Positions 54,613 through 64,000 of a stretch of DNA of 64,000 bases are shown here, one piece after another. The notes beneath the pieces are model-generated. The model was not told the origin of the DNA. It ran no database searches and saw nothing but the letters and a program-made list of their open reading frames with translations. Within the stretch, counting starts at the first letter, position 1. Each line of letters starts with the position of its first letter. A program made the translations under genes and the position numbers. The DNA lies in contig NZ_JBBPCL010000001.1 of the NCBI RefSeq assembly GCF_038039215.1, forward strand, positions 6,262,001 to 6,326,000. The letters run 5' to 3'. The stretch comes from Pseudonocardia sp. T1-2H (GTDB taxonomy: Bacteria > Actinomycetota > Actinomycetes > Mycobacteriales > Pseudonocardiaceae).

Positions 54613-55676
54613 CCGCCATGCTTCCCACCCGAAGGCCGCTCGGCTCCGCCCGGGCTCGCAAGATCCTCGTCGCCTCCGCCGCCGCAGCCGCCGTGGTGCT
54701 CCTGCCGACGGCCTGTACCGCCGCTTCCGCGGCGACGGCGGTCGACGAGAAGTCCCAGCAGAGTCACAGCCACCGCAAACAGGACGGGCCCCAGGACGGG
54801 ACCCAGAACGGAAACCGGGACGGAAACCGGGACGGCAACCAGAACGGCGCCACCCGGACGGCGGCGCCCGCGGCGCCGACCGGCGACAACGGCTCCGGCT
54901 CCTCGGGCGGCTCCGGCGCCGCCGGGGCCGGCGCCAGCACCGACGCATCGCCGGCCCCGGCCGCGGACAAGTCGGGCAACCGGTCGGGCAACCAGTCAGG
55001 CAATCAAACGGGCAATCAAACGGGCGACCAGACGGGCTCCGAGCCGGGCTCGGCCGTGCCGGTGGAGGACGCCGCGCCGAAGGCGAAGAACCCCGAGGCC
55101 GCCGCGCCGCCCCCGGCGGGCGGGACCAACGGCCTCGACGTCCTGGCGCGGGACTGCAGCAAGAGCAAGCTCACCCCGGCGGACGGCTTCGAGAAGGGGA
55201 ACGTGTGCGTCGACACCGCGTTCGGTGAGGTCGGCGCGGCGGCGAAGAACCCGTCGCTGCTGATCACCGACGCGCCGCAGGAGGTCAAGACCGGGCAGGC
55301 GTTCGAGCTCAAGGTCAGTACCCGCAACCTCGTGCGGGACCGCTTCCTGGGCGCCGCGGCCGGCGGCTACTACCTCGAGAGCTCGCTGCTGAACGGCCAG
55401 GGCATCCAGCGCGGGCACTTCCACACCGCCTGCCGCATGCTCAGCAGCGAGAACGAGGCGCCGGACCCGTCGCCGAAGCCGGACTTCTTCGTCGCCACGC
55501 AGGACGGCGGCGGCGGGGACACCCCGGACACCGTGACGATCAAGGTCACCGGGATGCCGTCCGCCGGTGTCGCGCAGTGCTCGTCGTGGGCCGGTGACGG
55601 CTCGCACCGCATCCCGATGATGGAGCGCGCAAACGAGACCCCGGCGTTCGACTCGGTCCGGGTGGCCGTCAAGTAG
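54609..55676 (+). CDS. Secreted protein with Gly-Asn-Gln repeat linker
   Basis: A 355-residue exported protein. After the signal sequence (ILVASAAAAAVVLLPTACTAASA; the Cys may be lipidated, though the lipobox is imperfect) comes a disordered linker with tetrapeptide repeats: NGNRDGNRDGNQNG, then five SGNQ-type units encoded by 12-bp repeats at 54972-55031. The C-terminal 180 residues form a folded domain of unknown type (DVLARDCSKSKLTPADGFEKG, YLESSLLNGQGIQRGHFHTACRM) with four cysteines. Codons in the repeats (AAT, CAA) are more AT-rich than the surroundings. The gene is coupled to the DUF4142 gene and probably works with it at the cell surface. Confidence 0.78.
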   Translation: MTAMLPTRRPLGSARARKILVASAAAAAVVLLPTACTAASAATAVDEKSQQSHSHRKQDGPQDGTQNGNRDGNRDGNQNGATRTAAPAAPTGDNGSGSSGGSGAAGAGASTDASPAPAADKSGNRSGNQSGNQTGNQTGDQTGSEPGSAVPVEDAAPKAKNPEAAAPPPAGGTNGLDVLARDCSKSKLTPADGFEKGNVCVDTAFGEVGAAAKNPSLLITDAPQEVKTGQAFELKVSTRNLVRDRFLGAAAGGYYLESSLLNGQGIQRGHFHTACRMLSSENEAPDPSPKPDFFVATQDGGGGDTPDTVTIKVTGMPSAGVAQCSSWAGDGSHRIPMMERANETPAFDSVRVAVK

Positions 55677-55692
55677 CACCCGTCCTCGCACC

Positions 55693-55730
55693 GTGGAGCC
55701 ATGACGCTGAAGGTCGCGTCATGGCTCCAC
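55693..55730. terminator. Perfect 15-bp stem hairpin between convergent genes
   Basis: GTGGAGCCATGACGC (55693-55707) and GCGTCATGGCTCCAC (55716-55730) pair perfectly around an 8-nt loop. It sits in the 70-bp gap between the secreted-protein gene and pyrE, which converge, and so should terminate both. The arm matches 13 of 15 positions of the arm of the hairpin at 48651-48713. Confidence 0.75.
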
Positions 55731-55746
55731 GACGCGGTGGCGCCGG

Positions 55747-56331
55747 TCAGGCGAGGTTCAGGTCGGCAAGGGTGAGGAGCGTGCGGTACTGCGCGCCCTC
55801 GGCCTCGATGGCCTCCCGAGCCCCGGTGTCGCGGTCCACCACGGTGACGACGCCGACGACGGTCGCGCCGGCGTCGCGGGCCGCCCGGACCGCGGTCAGG
55901 GCGGAACCGCCCGTCGTCGAGGTGTCCTCGACGACCAGCACGTCCCGGCCCGCGATGTCCGGGCCCTCGATGAGCCGCTGCATCCCGTGTTCCTTCGTGG
56001 ACTTGCGGACGACGAACGCGTCGACGGCCGGGACGTCGGGGTCCGCGACCCGCTCCGCCGCGGTGGCGTGCAGGACGCTGGTGGCCACCGGGTCCGCGCC
56101 GAGTGTGAGGCCACCGACCGCCGAGTAGCTCCAGTCCGCGGTGAGCGTGCGGAGCAGGCTCCCGATCAGCGGTGCGGCCTCGTGGTGCAGCGTCACCCGC
56201 CGCAGGTCCACGTAGTAGTCCGCCTCGGCGCCCGAGGACAGCGTGACCTTGCCGTGCACCACACCGAGCTCGCGGACGAGCGCGGCGAGGCGCTCCAGGT
56301 CCCGGGTGGCGTTGCGCACCGTGACGGCCAT
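55747..56331 (-). CDS. pyrE: Orotate phosphoribosyltransferase
   Basis: A 194-residue enzyme making orotidine 5'-phosphate from orotate and PRPP in UMP synthesis. Features are GKVTLSSGAEADYYVDLRRVTL at the start, VGGLTLGADPVATSV, AFVVRKSTKEHGMQR (the flexible loop Lys/His), and the PRPP signature VLVVEDTSTTGGSALTAV. ATG 56331 shares one base with the stop of the upstream SDR gene, so the two are coupled. It lies between the RNA methyltransferase and clpB region, as in mycobacteria (Rv0382c). Confidence 0.95.
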   Translation of the reverse strand: MAVTVRNATRDLERLAALVRELGVVHGKVTLSSGAEADYYVDLRRVTLHHEAAPLIGSLLRTLTADWSYSAVGGLTLGADPVATSVLHATAAERVADPDVPAVDAFVVRKSTKEHGMQRLIEGPDIAGRDVLVVEDTSTTGGSALTAVRAARDAGATVVGVVTVVDRDTGAREAIEAEGAQYRTLLTLADLNLA

Positions 56332-57101
56332 CAGCGCTCCCGGCCGAACGTCGCGACGAGGCGGCGGACCACGGCGCGGGGCAGCAGCCCCACCATCCCG
56401 GCGATCGCCTTGTACTGCAGGCTCGGCACGGACACCACCCGTCCCCCGGCCAGGTCGGCCAGGCACTCGTCGACGACCCGTTCGGCGTCCAGCCACAACG
56501 GGCCACTGCGGCCGCCGGCGTCGATGCCGGCGCGTTCGTGGAACTCGGTGCGCACGAAGCCGGGGCAGAGCGCGAGCGCGCGCACGCCCGTGCCGGCCAG
56601 CGACGCGGCGACGCCCTCGGTGAAGGCGGTGACCCAGGCCTTGTCCGCGGTGTACGTCGAGCCGCTGCCCGGGAGGAACCCGGCGACGCTCGAGACGTTC
56701 ACGACGCTGCCGCGACCGCGGTCCACCATGCCCGGGAGCACGGCGCGGGTCAGCTGCAGGACGCTGGTGACGTTGAGGTCCAGCTGGCGCTGCAACGCGT
56801 CAGGCTCGGCGCGCAGGAAGCTCGCGCGCATGCCCATCCCGGCGTTGTTGACCAGCAGGTCCACCGGGGCGACGTCCGGGTCCGCGAGCCGGCGCAGCAC
56901 TTTCGCGCGGGAGTCCACATCGGTCAGGTCCGCCGGGAGCACCTCGACCGAGACCCCGGCGGCGCGGTGGCGCTCGGCGCACTCCTCGAGCCGCTCGGCG
57001 GTGCGGGCGACGAGGACGAGGTCCCGTCCGTCGGCCGCGAGCCGCCGGGCGAACGCGGCACCGATGCCGGACGTGGCTCCGGTGATCAGGGCGGTGGGCA
57101 C
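56331..57101 (-). CDS. Short-chain dehydrogenase/reductase
   Basis: A 256-residue classical SDR. The NAD(P) motif is [18 protein letters not shown], followed by [11 protein letters not shown]. The catalytic Ser is in [13 protein letters not shown], and Tyr and Lys are in [18 protein letters not shown] is the conserved PG motif. The substrate is not predictable. It starts at GTG 57101 and its stop overlaps the pyrE ATG by one base, so expression is linked to pyrimidine synthesis, although a functional link is not evident. Confidence 0.88.
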   Translation of the reverse strand: MPTALITGATSGIGAAFARRLAADGRDLVLVARTAERLEECAERHRAAGVSVEVLPADLTDVDSRAKVLRRLADPDVAPVDLLVNNAGMGMRASFLRAEPDALQRQLDLNVTSVLQLTRAVLPGMVDRGRGSVVNVSSVAGFLPGSGSTYTADKAWVTAFTEGVAASLAGTGVRALALCPGFVRTEFHERAGIDAGGRSGPLWLDAERVVDECLADLAGGRVVSVPSLQYKAIAGMVGLLPRAVVRRLVATFGRER

Positions 57102-57167
57102 CCGGGAAGACTAGTCGGCGGGTGCCCGGCGTCGCGCTGTGCGGTGCCGGGGACGATCAGGGCCGGG

Positions 57168-57809
57168 TCAGCGGGGGCTCGCGGTGAGGGCGTCCTCGAG
57201 CACGCTCGCGACCTCGGCGAGGTCCGCGAGCAGGTCCTGCAGGCGCTCCGGCGTCGACGCGACCGGTGCGGCGGCGAGCACCCAGGTGTCCTCGGCCCAC
57301 AACAGCTCGATGTCGTCCCCGACCGCGTCCGCCGCGTCCGCCAGCCGGTGGGTGAGCAGCGGGCGGACCATCTCCGCGTCCGCGACGAAGGAGTAGCGGT
57401 CCCCGACGGGCTCGAGCAGGTCCAGGCCGCCGCCGTCCGGCAGCGGCGCGGACGGGAGCCGCAGCTCCACGGCCGCGGGGACCGGCTCGCGCAGCGCGAC
57501 CGCGACCAGCACCGAGCTGACCCGCCCGACCTGCTCGTGGTCGAACACGTAGCCCTGGCGGCCGCCGTCCGGCGTCGGGACGTCCCCGGTGACGATGTTC
57601 CGGGCGACCCCGGGGCCGCCCTGGTGGATGGTCCCGTAGCGCCACCGGTTGGTCAGGACGGGATCGCTCTCCGCCCACTCCCAGTCGTGCAGCGCCGCCC
57701 ACCGACGGCGGTCGCGCACGCCCCCGGACCCCCGGGAGCGGTCGGCGAACAGCAGCGCGACGCCGATCAGCACCGCGACCACGGCGATGAGGAACCAGAC
57801 CGTCGACAT
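57168..57809 (-). CDS. Membrane-anchored conserved protein (Rv0383c-like)
   Basis: A 213-residue protein. One N-terminal helix (VWFLIAVVAVLIGVALLF) anchors a domain of unknown type with LHDWEWAESDPVLTNRWRYGTIHQ, then VFDHEQVGRVSSVLVAVALREP and DRYSFVADAEMVRPLL. In mycobacteria a similar membrane protein lies between pyrE and clpB. I chose ATG 57809 over GTG 57815, which begins two codons earlier. The gap of 66 bp to the SDR gene means they may be one transcript. No catalytic residues can be named. Confidence 0.75.
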   Translation of the reverse strand: MSTVWFLIAVVAVLIGVALLFADRSRGSGGVRDRRRWAALHDWEWAESDPVLTNRWRYGTIHQGGPGVARNIVTGDVPTPDGGRQGYVFDHEQVGRVSSVLVAVALREPVPAAVELRLPSAPLPDGGGLDLLEPVGDRYSFVADAEMVRPLLTHRLADAADAVGDDIELLWAEDTWVLAAAPVASTPERLQDLLADLAEVASVLEDALTASPR

Positions 57810-57861
57810 ACCCACGAGCGCACCCTAACCCTCCCGGCAGGGCAGAACCGGAACGCCACGA

Positions 57862-58815
57862 TCACCCGACCGGGCCCGATCCGCCACCGGCCGGCTCCTC
57901 GGCCCACTCCCGGCGGTGCTCCCGCTCGTCGCCCCCCTCCTTGCCGGCCTCGACGGCGAGCGGCACGCCCGGCATCTCCTTCGCCGCGGCGATCGTGGGC
58001 CACGCTCCGGGCAGCGCCGACGCAGGCAGGCCGACCGGCGCCGAAAGGACGTCGTCCACCCTCGGCATCCGCTCGACCAGCGCGGTGAGCTCGGCGGCCA
58101 CGGCCCTGACCCCCGCCGCGCCCTGCTTCAGGGTGCGCATCAGCGCGCCGATCCGGTCCGCGATCCGCAGCGCCAGGCGCACGGCCTGGGCGACCATCGA
58201 CGGCACCGCGACGGTGAGGGCGACCCCGGCGCTGATGATGCTCGCGACCAGCCACTCGGCCACCCGCGCGAGGAAGGACGCCACGGCGTCCCGGACGACG
58301 GACCGCAGCGCGCCGATCTCCGCCGCGTTGCGCAGCACGTCCTGTGCGAGGCCGGACGCGACGCTCGACGCCGCCGCGAGATCGTCGATCCGGCGCGCGG
58401 CGGAGGTGCGGTAGGCGTCCGCGGCCGGCCCGTTCCAGCCGCCGAGGTCCGCATCGAGGTGGGCCGAGTAGCAGGCCGACTGTTCGGCGAGCACCGCAGC
58501 CAGCCGATGCCACGAGTCGGCGCTCGCGACGATCCCGTCCGGGTCTCCCATCAGGGCGTCCAGCGGCTCGCGGAGGAACGCGACGTGCTCCATCGCCCAC
58601 CCCACGCCCGCCGCGAAGAGGGTGCCGAAGGGGTCCGTCACTGCGCCGAGGGTGTCCAGCCCGGCGGCGACCGAGTTGGCCATGATCGCGCCGGGGTCCT
58701 GGCGGGCGGCGACGGCGCCGCCGAGGTCGGCGTAACTGGAGAAGATCCCCGCGCCCGCGAACGGATCGTCCTCGTCGGCCCGCCAGGACGAGCCGTCGGG
58801 CTCCGCGGACGTCAC
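57862..58815 (-). CDS. WxG-type protein with hydrophobic helices, type VII secretion-associated
   Basis: A 317-residue mostly helical protein. Residues 90-160 contain SWHRLAAVLAEQSACYSAHL and then GGWNGPAADAYRTSAARRIDDLAAAS, where W-N-G in a turn between two long helices is the WXG100-like signature. A hydrophobic segment follows (WLVASIISAGVALTVAVPSMVAQAV), then an amphipathic helix and a charged disordered tail. In Pseudonocardiaceae such proteins follow EspC-like genes and are candidate type VII substrates or membrane-active effectors. Its GTG start overlaps the EspC-like stop by four bases, so they are coupled. No ESX machinery is in the window. Confidence 0.72.
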   Translation of the reverse strand: MTSAEPDGSSWRADEDDPFAGAGIFSSYADLGGAVAARQDPGAIMANSVAAGLDTLGAVTDPFGTLFAAGVGWAMEHVAFLREPLDALMGDPDGIVASADSWHRLAAVLAEQSACYSAHLDADLGGWNGPAADAYRTSAARRIDDLAAASSVASGLAQDVLRNAAEIGALRSVVRDAVASFLARVAEWLVASIISAGVALTVAVPSMVAQAVRLALRIADRIGALMRTLKQGAAGVRAVAAELTALVERMPRVDDVLSAPVGLPASALPGAWPTIAAAKEMPGVPLAVEAGKEGGDEREHRREWAEEPAGGGSGPVG

Positions 58816-59117
58816 CGCGTCCCGCCGATCGTGCCGGCGGCGGACCGGTCCGCCGTGATGTAGCCGTCCGCGCACTCCCGCAGCGCGGCGGCCTTCGTGG
58901 TCAGGTCGTTCCGCAGCAGGTGCAGTGCGCCGGCCGCGTCGTCGATCGCGAGGATCACCGGCACCGCGAACACCTGCCCGATCACCCCATAGGAGTCCGG
59001 GGACAGCGGCGCGGCACCCGAGAGGACCCGGTCGATCGCCCGGTCCACTCCCGCCACGTGGTCCGCGTGCACGAGCAGCGCCCCGGGGTCCACCCCGAAC
59101 CCCGGCGCGGTCGTCAC
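58812..59117 (-). CDS. EspC-like (DUF2580) ESX secretion-associated protein
   Basis: A 101-residue helical protein fitting the EspC/DUF2580 family: DPGALLVHADHVAGVDRAIDRVL as the first long helix, an intervening SPDSYGVIGQVF turn, and ALHLLRNDLTTKAAALRECADGY as the second helix, ending with D close to the end. EspC-family proteins are secreted by, or required for, ESX-1 in mycobacteria. It overlaps the stop of the YbaB-type gene (59114-59117) and the start of the WxG gene, making a tight three-gene unit. Confidence 0.78.
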   Translation of the reverse strand: MTTAPGFGVDPGALLVHADHVAGVDRAIDRVLSGAAPLSPDSYGVIGQVFAVPVILAIDDAAGALHLLRNDLTTKAAALRECADGYITADRSAAGTIGGTR

Positions 59118-59428
59118 GACCCCGCCGCGAGCGGCCGGACCACCGCGGCCACCCGGGCCGCCACCTCGGCTCCCGCGTCCCCGGCCGTGGCGAGGACGAG
59201 CTCCGCGAGCCGGGTACGGGAAAGGCCTTCGGCCGCGGGGCCGAAGGCCAGTCCGGACAGGGCGCCGTCCCGTCCGACGGTGGCGGTGACCGCCCCGTCC
59301 GTGCTGCTCGCGGTGGCGCTCAGGCCCGCGAGCTCCTCGCGCGCCCGCTCGGCACGCACGCGGATCTCCTCGATGCGTCTGCGGTAGTCCGCGAGCCAGG
59401 CCTCGGCGGACCCGTGCAGCTGTTCCAT
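59114..59428 (-). CDS. YbaB/EbfC family nucleoid-associated protein
   Basis: A 104-residue protein with the YbaB/EbfC layout: a coiled-coil first helix (WLADYRRRIEEIRVRAERAREELAG), a central sheet with TDGAVTATVGRDGALSGLAFG, and C-terminal helices (LSRTRLAELVLATAGDAGAEV). EbfC proteins bind DNA as dimers. In actinobacteria a diverged copy very often precedes WXG100 or EspC-like genes, where its role is unknown. ATG 59428 comes 49 bp after the clpB stop. It starts the overlapping three-gene cassette. Confidence 0.83.
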   Translation of the reverse strand: MEQLHGSAEAWLADYRRRIEEIRVRAERAREELAGLSATASSTDGAVTATVGRDGALSGLAFGPAAEGLSRTRLAELVLATAGDAGAEVAARVAAVVRPLAAGS

Positions 59429-59477
59429 GGGCCGGGACGGTAGGAAACTCCGTCCCGGCCCGTGGGCGTTCGGGGAA

Positions 59478-62111
<2,634 letters not shown>

Positions 62112-62219
62112 TCCCCGCGTTCTCCTACTCGTTCGTGCCGGTCACAAGGCGTCAGGGCGCGCCGGCCACGTCCGGTCCGTGCGTCCAGTGTGCCCTCTGG
62201 TGTGCCCAACGGCAGGAAA

Positions 62220-62240
62220 CTTGAGTCTGTTCCGCTCAAG
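62220..62240. promoter_or_regulatory. HAIR element (HspR operator) upstream of clpB
   Basis: CTTGAGT (62220-62226), seven bases, then GCTCAAG (62234-62240). The known HspR operator is CTTGAGT-N7-ACTCAAG, so 13 of 14 conserved positions match. HspR represses clpB and dnaK operons in streptomycetes and mycobacteria until heat shock. The site lies 109 bp before the clpB start. Confidence 0.9.
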
Positions 62241-62250
62241 GCGAAGAAAG

Positions 62251-62901
62251 TCACGCGGAGCCGGTGATCGGGTGGGTCTCGGCGGCGATCGGCGTGTCCT
62301 TGACCCGGAAGTAGTCCCCGCCCTTCCGGCCGGGGTCGTCCGTGCCCCACGCGCGCTCCTGGTCCACCCGCTGCATCCGCGGGATGTGCTTGCGGCAGTG
62401 GATGTAGGCCTCGTGGACGTCGACCAGCACCCAGCGCTCGGCCTGCGGCCTCCGCCCGGGGTCGACGGCGACCTCCGGGTACCGCGAGCGGAACTCCGCG
62501 TCGTCGAGGATCATGGCGCCGCCGTTGACGTGCAGGCCGATCAGGTCCCGCTCCAGGTCCACCGTGAAGAGGCCGACGCGCGGGTTCTCCCTGATGTTGC
62601 CCAGGCTCGCGTGCACCCCGTTGCCGCGGTACTCCGGGTAGGCGAGCGTCCGGTCGTCGAGCACGCGGACGAAACCGGGCGGGCCCGCCCGCAGCGACGA
62701 GTCGCAGTCCCCGTTCCCGTCCGCCGTCGCGACGAAGAGCATCTCCGCCCGCTCGAGGAACTCGATCATGCGCGGCAGCAGCCGGTCCCGGACCTGGTCG
62801 GAGTAGAACTTGAGAGGCTCGATCGGCCGTTCCGTACTCGTCCTGGAGGACGTGTTCGCCGGCGGATCCGGGGGGATCAGTGGGGAATGACACGCCACCA
62901 C
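62251..62901 (-). CDS. Pyridoxamine 5'-phosphate oxidase-family flavin-binding protein
   Basis: A 216-residue split-barrel protein. FLERAEMLFVATADGNGDCDSSLRAGPPGFVRVLDDRTLAYPEYRGNG is the FMN-binding strand-loop region, with GNIRENPRVGLFTVDLERD following. Near the end EAYIHCRKHIPRMQRV resembles the family C-terminus. Members reduce or bind FMN, F420 or haem; which applies here is not clear. The GTG at 62901 is taken as start without a good ribosome site, so the true start may be downstream near residue 30. It diverges from the flavohaemoglobin-like gene and ends just before the clpB HAIR element. Confidence 0.82.
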   Translation of the reverse strand: MVACHSPLIPPDPPANTSSRTSTERPIEPLKFYSDQVRDRLLPRMIEFLERAEMLFVATADGNGDCDSSLRAGPPGFVRVLDDRTLAYPEYRGNGVHASLGNIRENPRVGLFTVDLERDLIGLHVNGGAMILDDAEFRSRYPEVAVDPGRRPQAERWVLVDVHEAYIHCRKHIPRMQRVDQERAWGTDDPGRKGGDYFRVKDTPIAAETHPITGSA

Positions 62902-63083
62902 CGTGCCATCACCGCACCCGGGTGATCACCCCACCCGGGGTAACGCGCTAGGCTGACCCGCGGGCGCCGTGTGACACCGGAGCCTCGCTGACCACCCCGA
63001 ACGGGCGAACCACGAACGCCGCGACGGGGTGGGAGACCATCCGGCCCCGGGCCGTGGCGGGAACGAGGAGGGTGTCGGCGGTC

Positions 63084-64000
63084 ATGACCACCGAGCAGCT
63101 GCGCAGCGCCGATGCCCCGGTGCCGCCCGTTCCGCGGTCCGAGACCACCGGGATGGTCGAGATCATCCGTTCCAGCTTCGAGCTCGTGGCCCCGCAGTCC
63201 GACGAGCTCGGCCGGCACTTCTACGCCACGCTGTTCACCCGCGCGCCCGAGACCCGCGACCTCTTCCCGGTGAACATGGAGGTCCAGCGCAGCCGGCTGC
63301 TCCGCGCGCTGGTGCACGTCGTGCAGATGGTCGACCAACCGGACGACCTGGTCCCCTTCCTCCAGCAGCTGGGCCGGGACCACCGGAAGTTCGGCGTGAT
63401 CGCCCGGCACTACGACGCCGTCGGCGGTGCCCTGATCGACGCGATCGCCCACCACGCCGGCGCGGTCTGGACCCCGACGGTCGAGAAGGCCTGGACGGAC
63501 GCCTACGGGATCGTGGCCGAGGCGATGCGGGCCGCCGCCGAGGGCGAGCGCGGCGCGGCGTCCTGGTCCGGGCGGGTGGTCGCGCACCGGCGGATCGGCT
63601 GGGACGTCGCCGTCCTCACCGTGCAGACGGACGAGCCGGTGCCCTTCCGCGCCGGCCAGTACGTGAGCGTGGAGACCCCGCAGCGGCCGCGGCTGTGGCG
63701 CTACCTCTCCCCGGCGAACGCCCCGCGCCCGGACAACACGCTCGAGTTCCACGTCCGCGTCGTGCCGGGGGGTTGGGTCAGCCGGGCGATCGTGGCGCAC
63801 TCGGAGGTGGGCCAGACCTGGCGGATCGGCCCGCCGATGGGGCGGATGGCCGTGTCCCCGGACAGCACCCGGGACCTGCTGATGGTGGCGGGCGGCACCG
63901 GCATGGCCCCGATCAAGGCCCTGCTCGACGAGCTGGTGCGGCGCCCGAAGGACGCGCTGCGCCCGCGCGTGCAGGTCTTCGTCGGCGGCCGGACCTGGGA
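63084..64000 (+). CDS. Flavohaemoglobin-like protein, truncated by the window end
   Basis: The first 305 codons of a globin-FNR fusion. Residues 23-155 are the globin: HFYATLFTRAPETRDLFP in the B to C helices, and LGRDHRKFGVIARHYDAVGGAL with the proximal His100. From about 170 a flavin domain begins, with FRAGQYVSVETP, WRYLSPANAP (FAD-binding RxYS) and MVAGGTGMAPIKALLDEL (nicotinamide site). It could oxidise nitric oxide to nitrate like Hmp or act as an electron-transfer globin. It corresponds by position to Rv0385. The start ATG follows GAGGAGG, spaced 11 bases. The final part of the reductase domain is beyond the window. Confidence 0.88.
   Translation, partial: MTTEQLRSADAPVPPVPRSETTGMVEIIRSSFELVAPQSDELGRHFYATLFTRAPETRDLFPVNMEVQRSRLLRALVHVVQMVDQPDDLVPFLQQLGRDHRKFGVIARHYDAVGGALIDAIAHHAGAVWTPTVEKAWTDAYGIVAEAMRAAAEGERGAASWSGRVVAHRRIGWDVAVLTVQTDEPVPFRAGQYVSVETPQRPRLWRYLSPANAPRPDNTLEFHVRVVPGGWVSRAIVAHSEVGQTWRIGPPMGRMAVSPDSTRDLLMVAGGTGMAPIKALLDELVRRPKDALRPRVQVFVGGRTW

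Overview
This window is high-GC actinobacterial chromosome, most likely from Pseudonocardia or a close relative in the Pseudonocardiaceae. The support is its base composition, a WhiB protein, type VII secretion-type small proteins, HspR-type control of clpB, a fused MFS/thymidylate-kinase gene, and gene order matching two separate blocks of the Mycobacterium tuberculosis chromosome (recalled from general knowledge, not searched here).

Left end (1-8.7 kb): the start of an acyl-CoA ligase gene diverges from a TetR regulator across two palindromes. A decayed HNH endonuclease and a GYD-domain gene follow. Next is a 2.3-kb island whose only intact gene is an FAD monooxygenase. It lies between an intact tRNA-Thr(CGU) and a diverged copy of that tRNA's 3' half, so it looks like the remnant of an integrated element. 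An NTF2-like gene, holB and the MFS/kinase fusion come after it.

Core block 1 (8.4-27.5 kb) corresponds to M. tuberculosis Rv3671c-Rv3682: ponA2, whiB4, two ArsA-like ATPases, a DUF4177 protein, a RidA protein, a metallo-hydrolase, crp, a small membrane protein, nth, a TlpA-like thioredoxin, a CoA-type Nudix hydrolase and the acid-resistance protease marP. Inserted in it are two tandem paralogues, one with a huge disordered tail, plus an oxidoreductase, a Nudix gene and an MFS exporter.

Junction (27.5-28.5 kb): an intact 936-bp IS5-family element with CTAG target duplications sits exactly where block 1 ends. Block 2 (29.6-64 kb) corresponds to Rv0357c-Rv0385: purA, its partner gene, a DUF3151 gene, fba, DedA proteins, a GH76 enzyme, an RNA methyltransferase, pyrE, clpB and a flavohaemoglobin-like gene. 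Block 2 is interrupted by a urease/ureide catabolism island (31.7-38.7 kb) in which ureC/F/D, allantoinase and the permease are broken while ureA, ureB, allantoicase, uraH and a racemase are intact. It also contains an acyltransferase, an ABC-F resistance gene with a probable WhiB7-type promoter and a three-codon upstream reading frame, a lipoprotein/FtsH-like pair, a ferric-reductase/DUF4142/secreted-repeat-protein group, and a YbaB-EspC-WxG cassette.

At least seven otherwise normal genes carry single-base frameshifts. Several lie in or beside runs of G or C, and three share the same extra T in a GAGCTC context. Many are therefore probably sequence errors, so those genes are annotated through the shift. 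The larger internal deletions in the ureide island cannot be explained this way.
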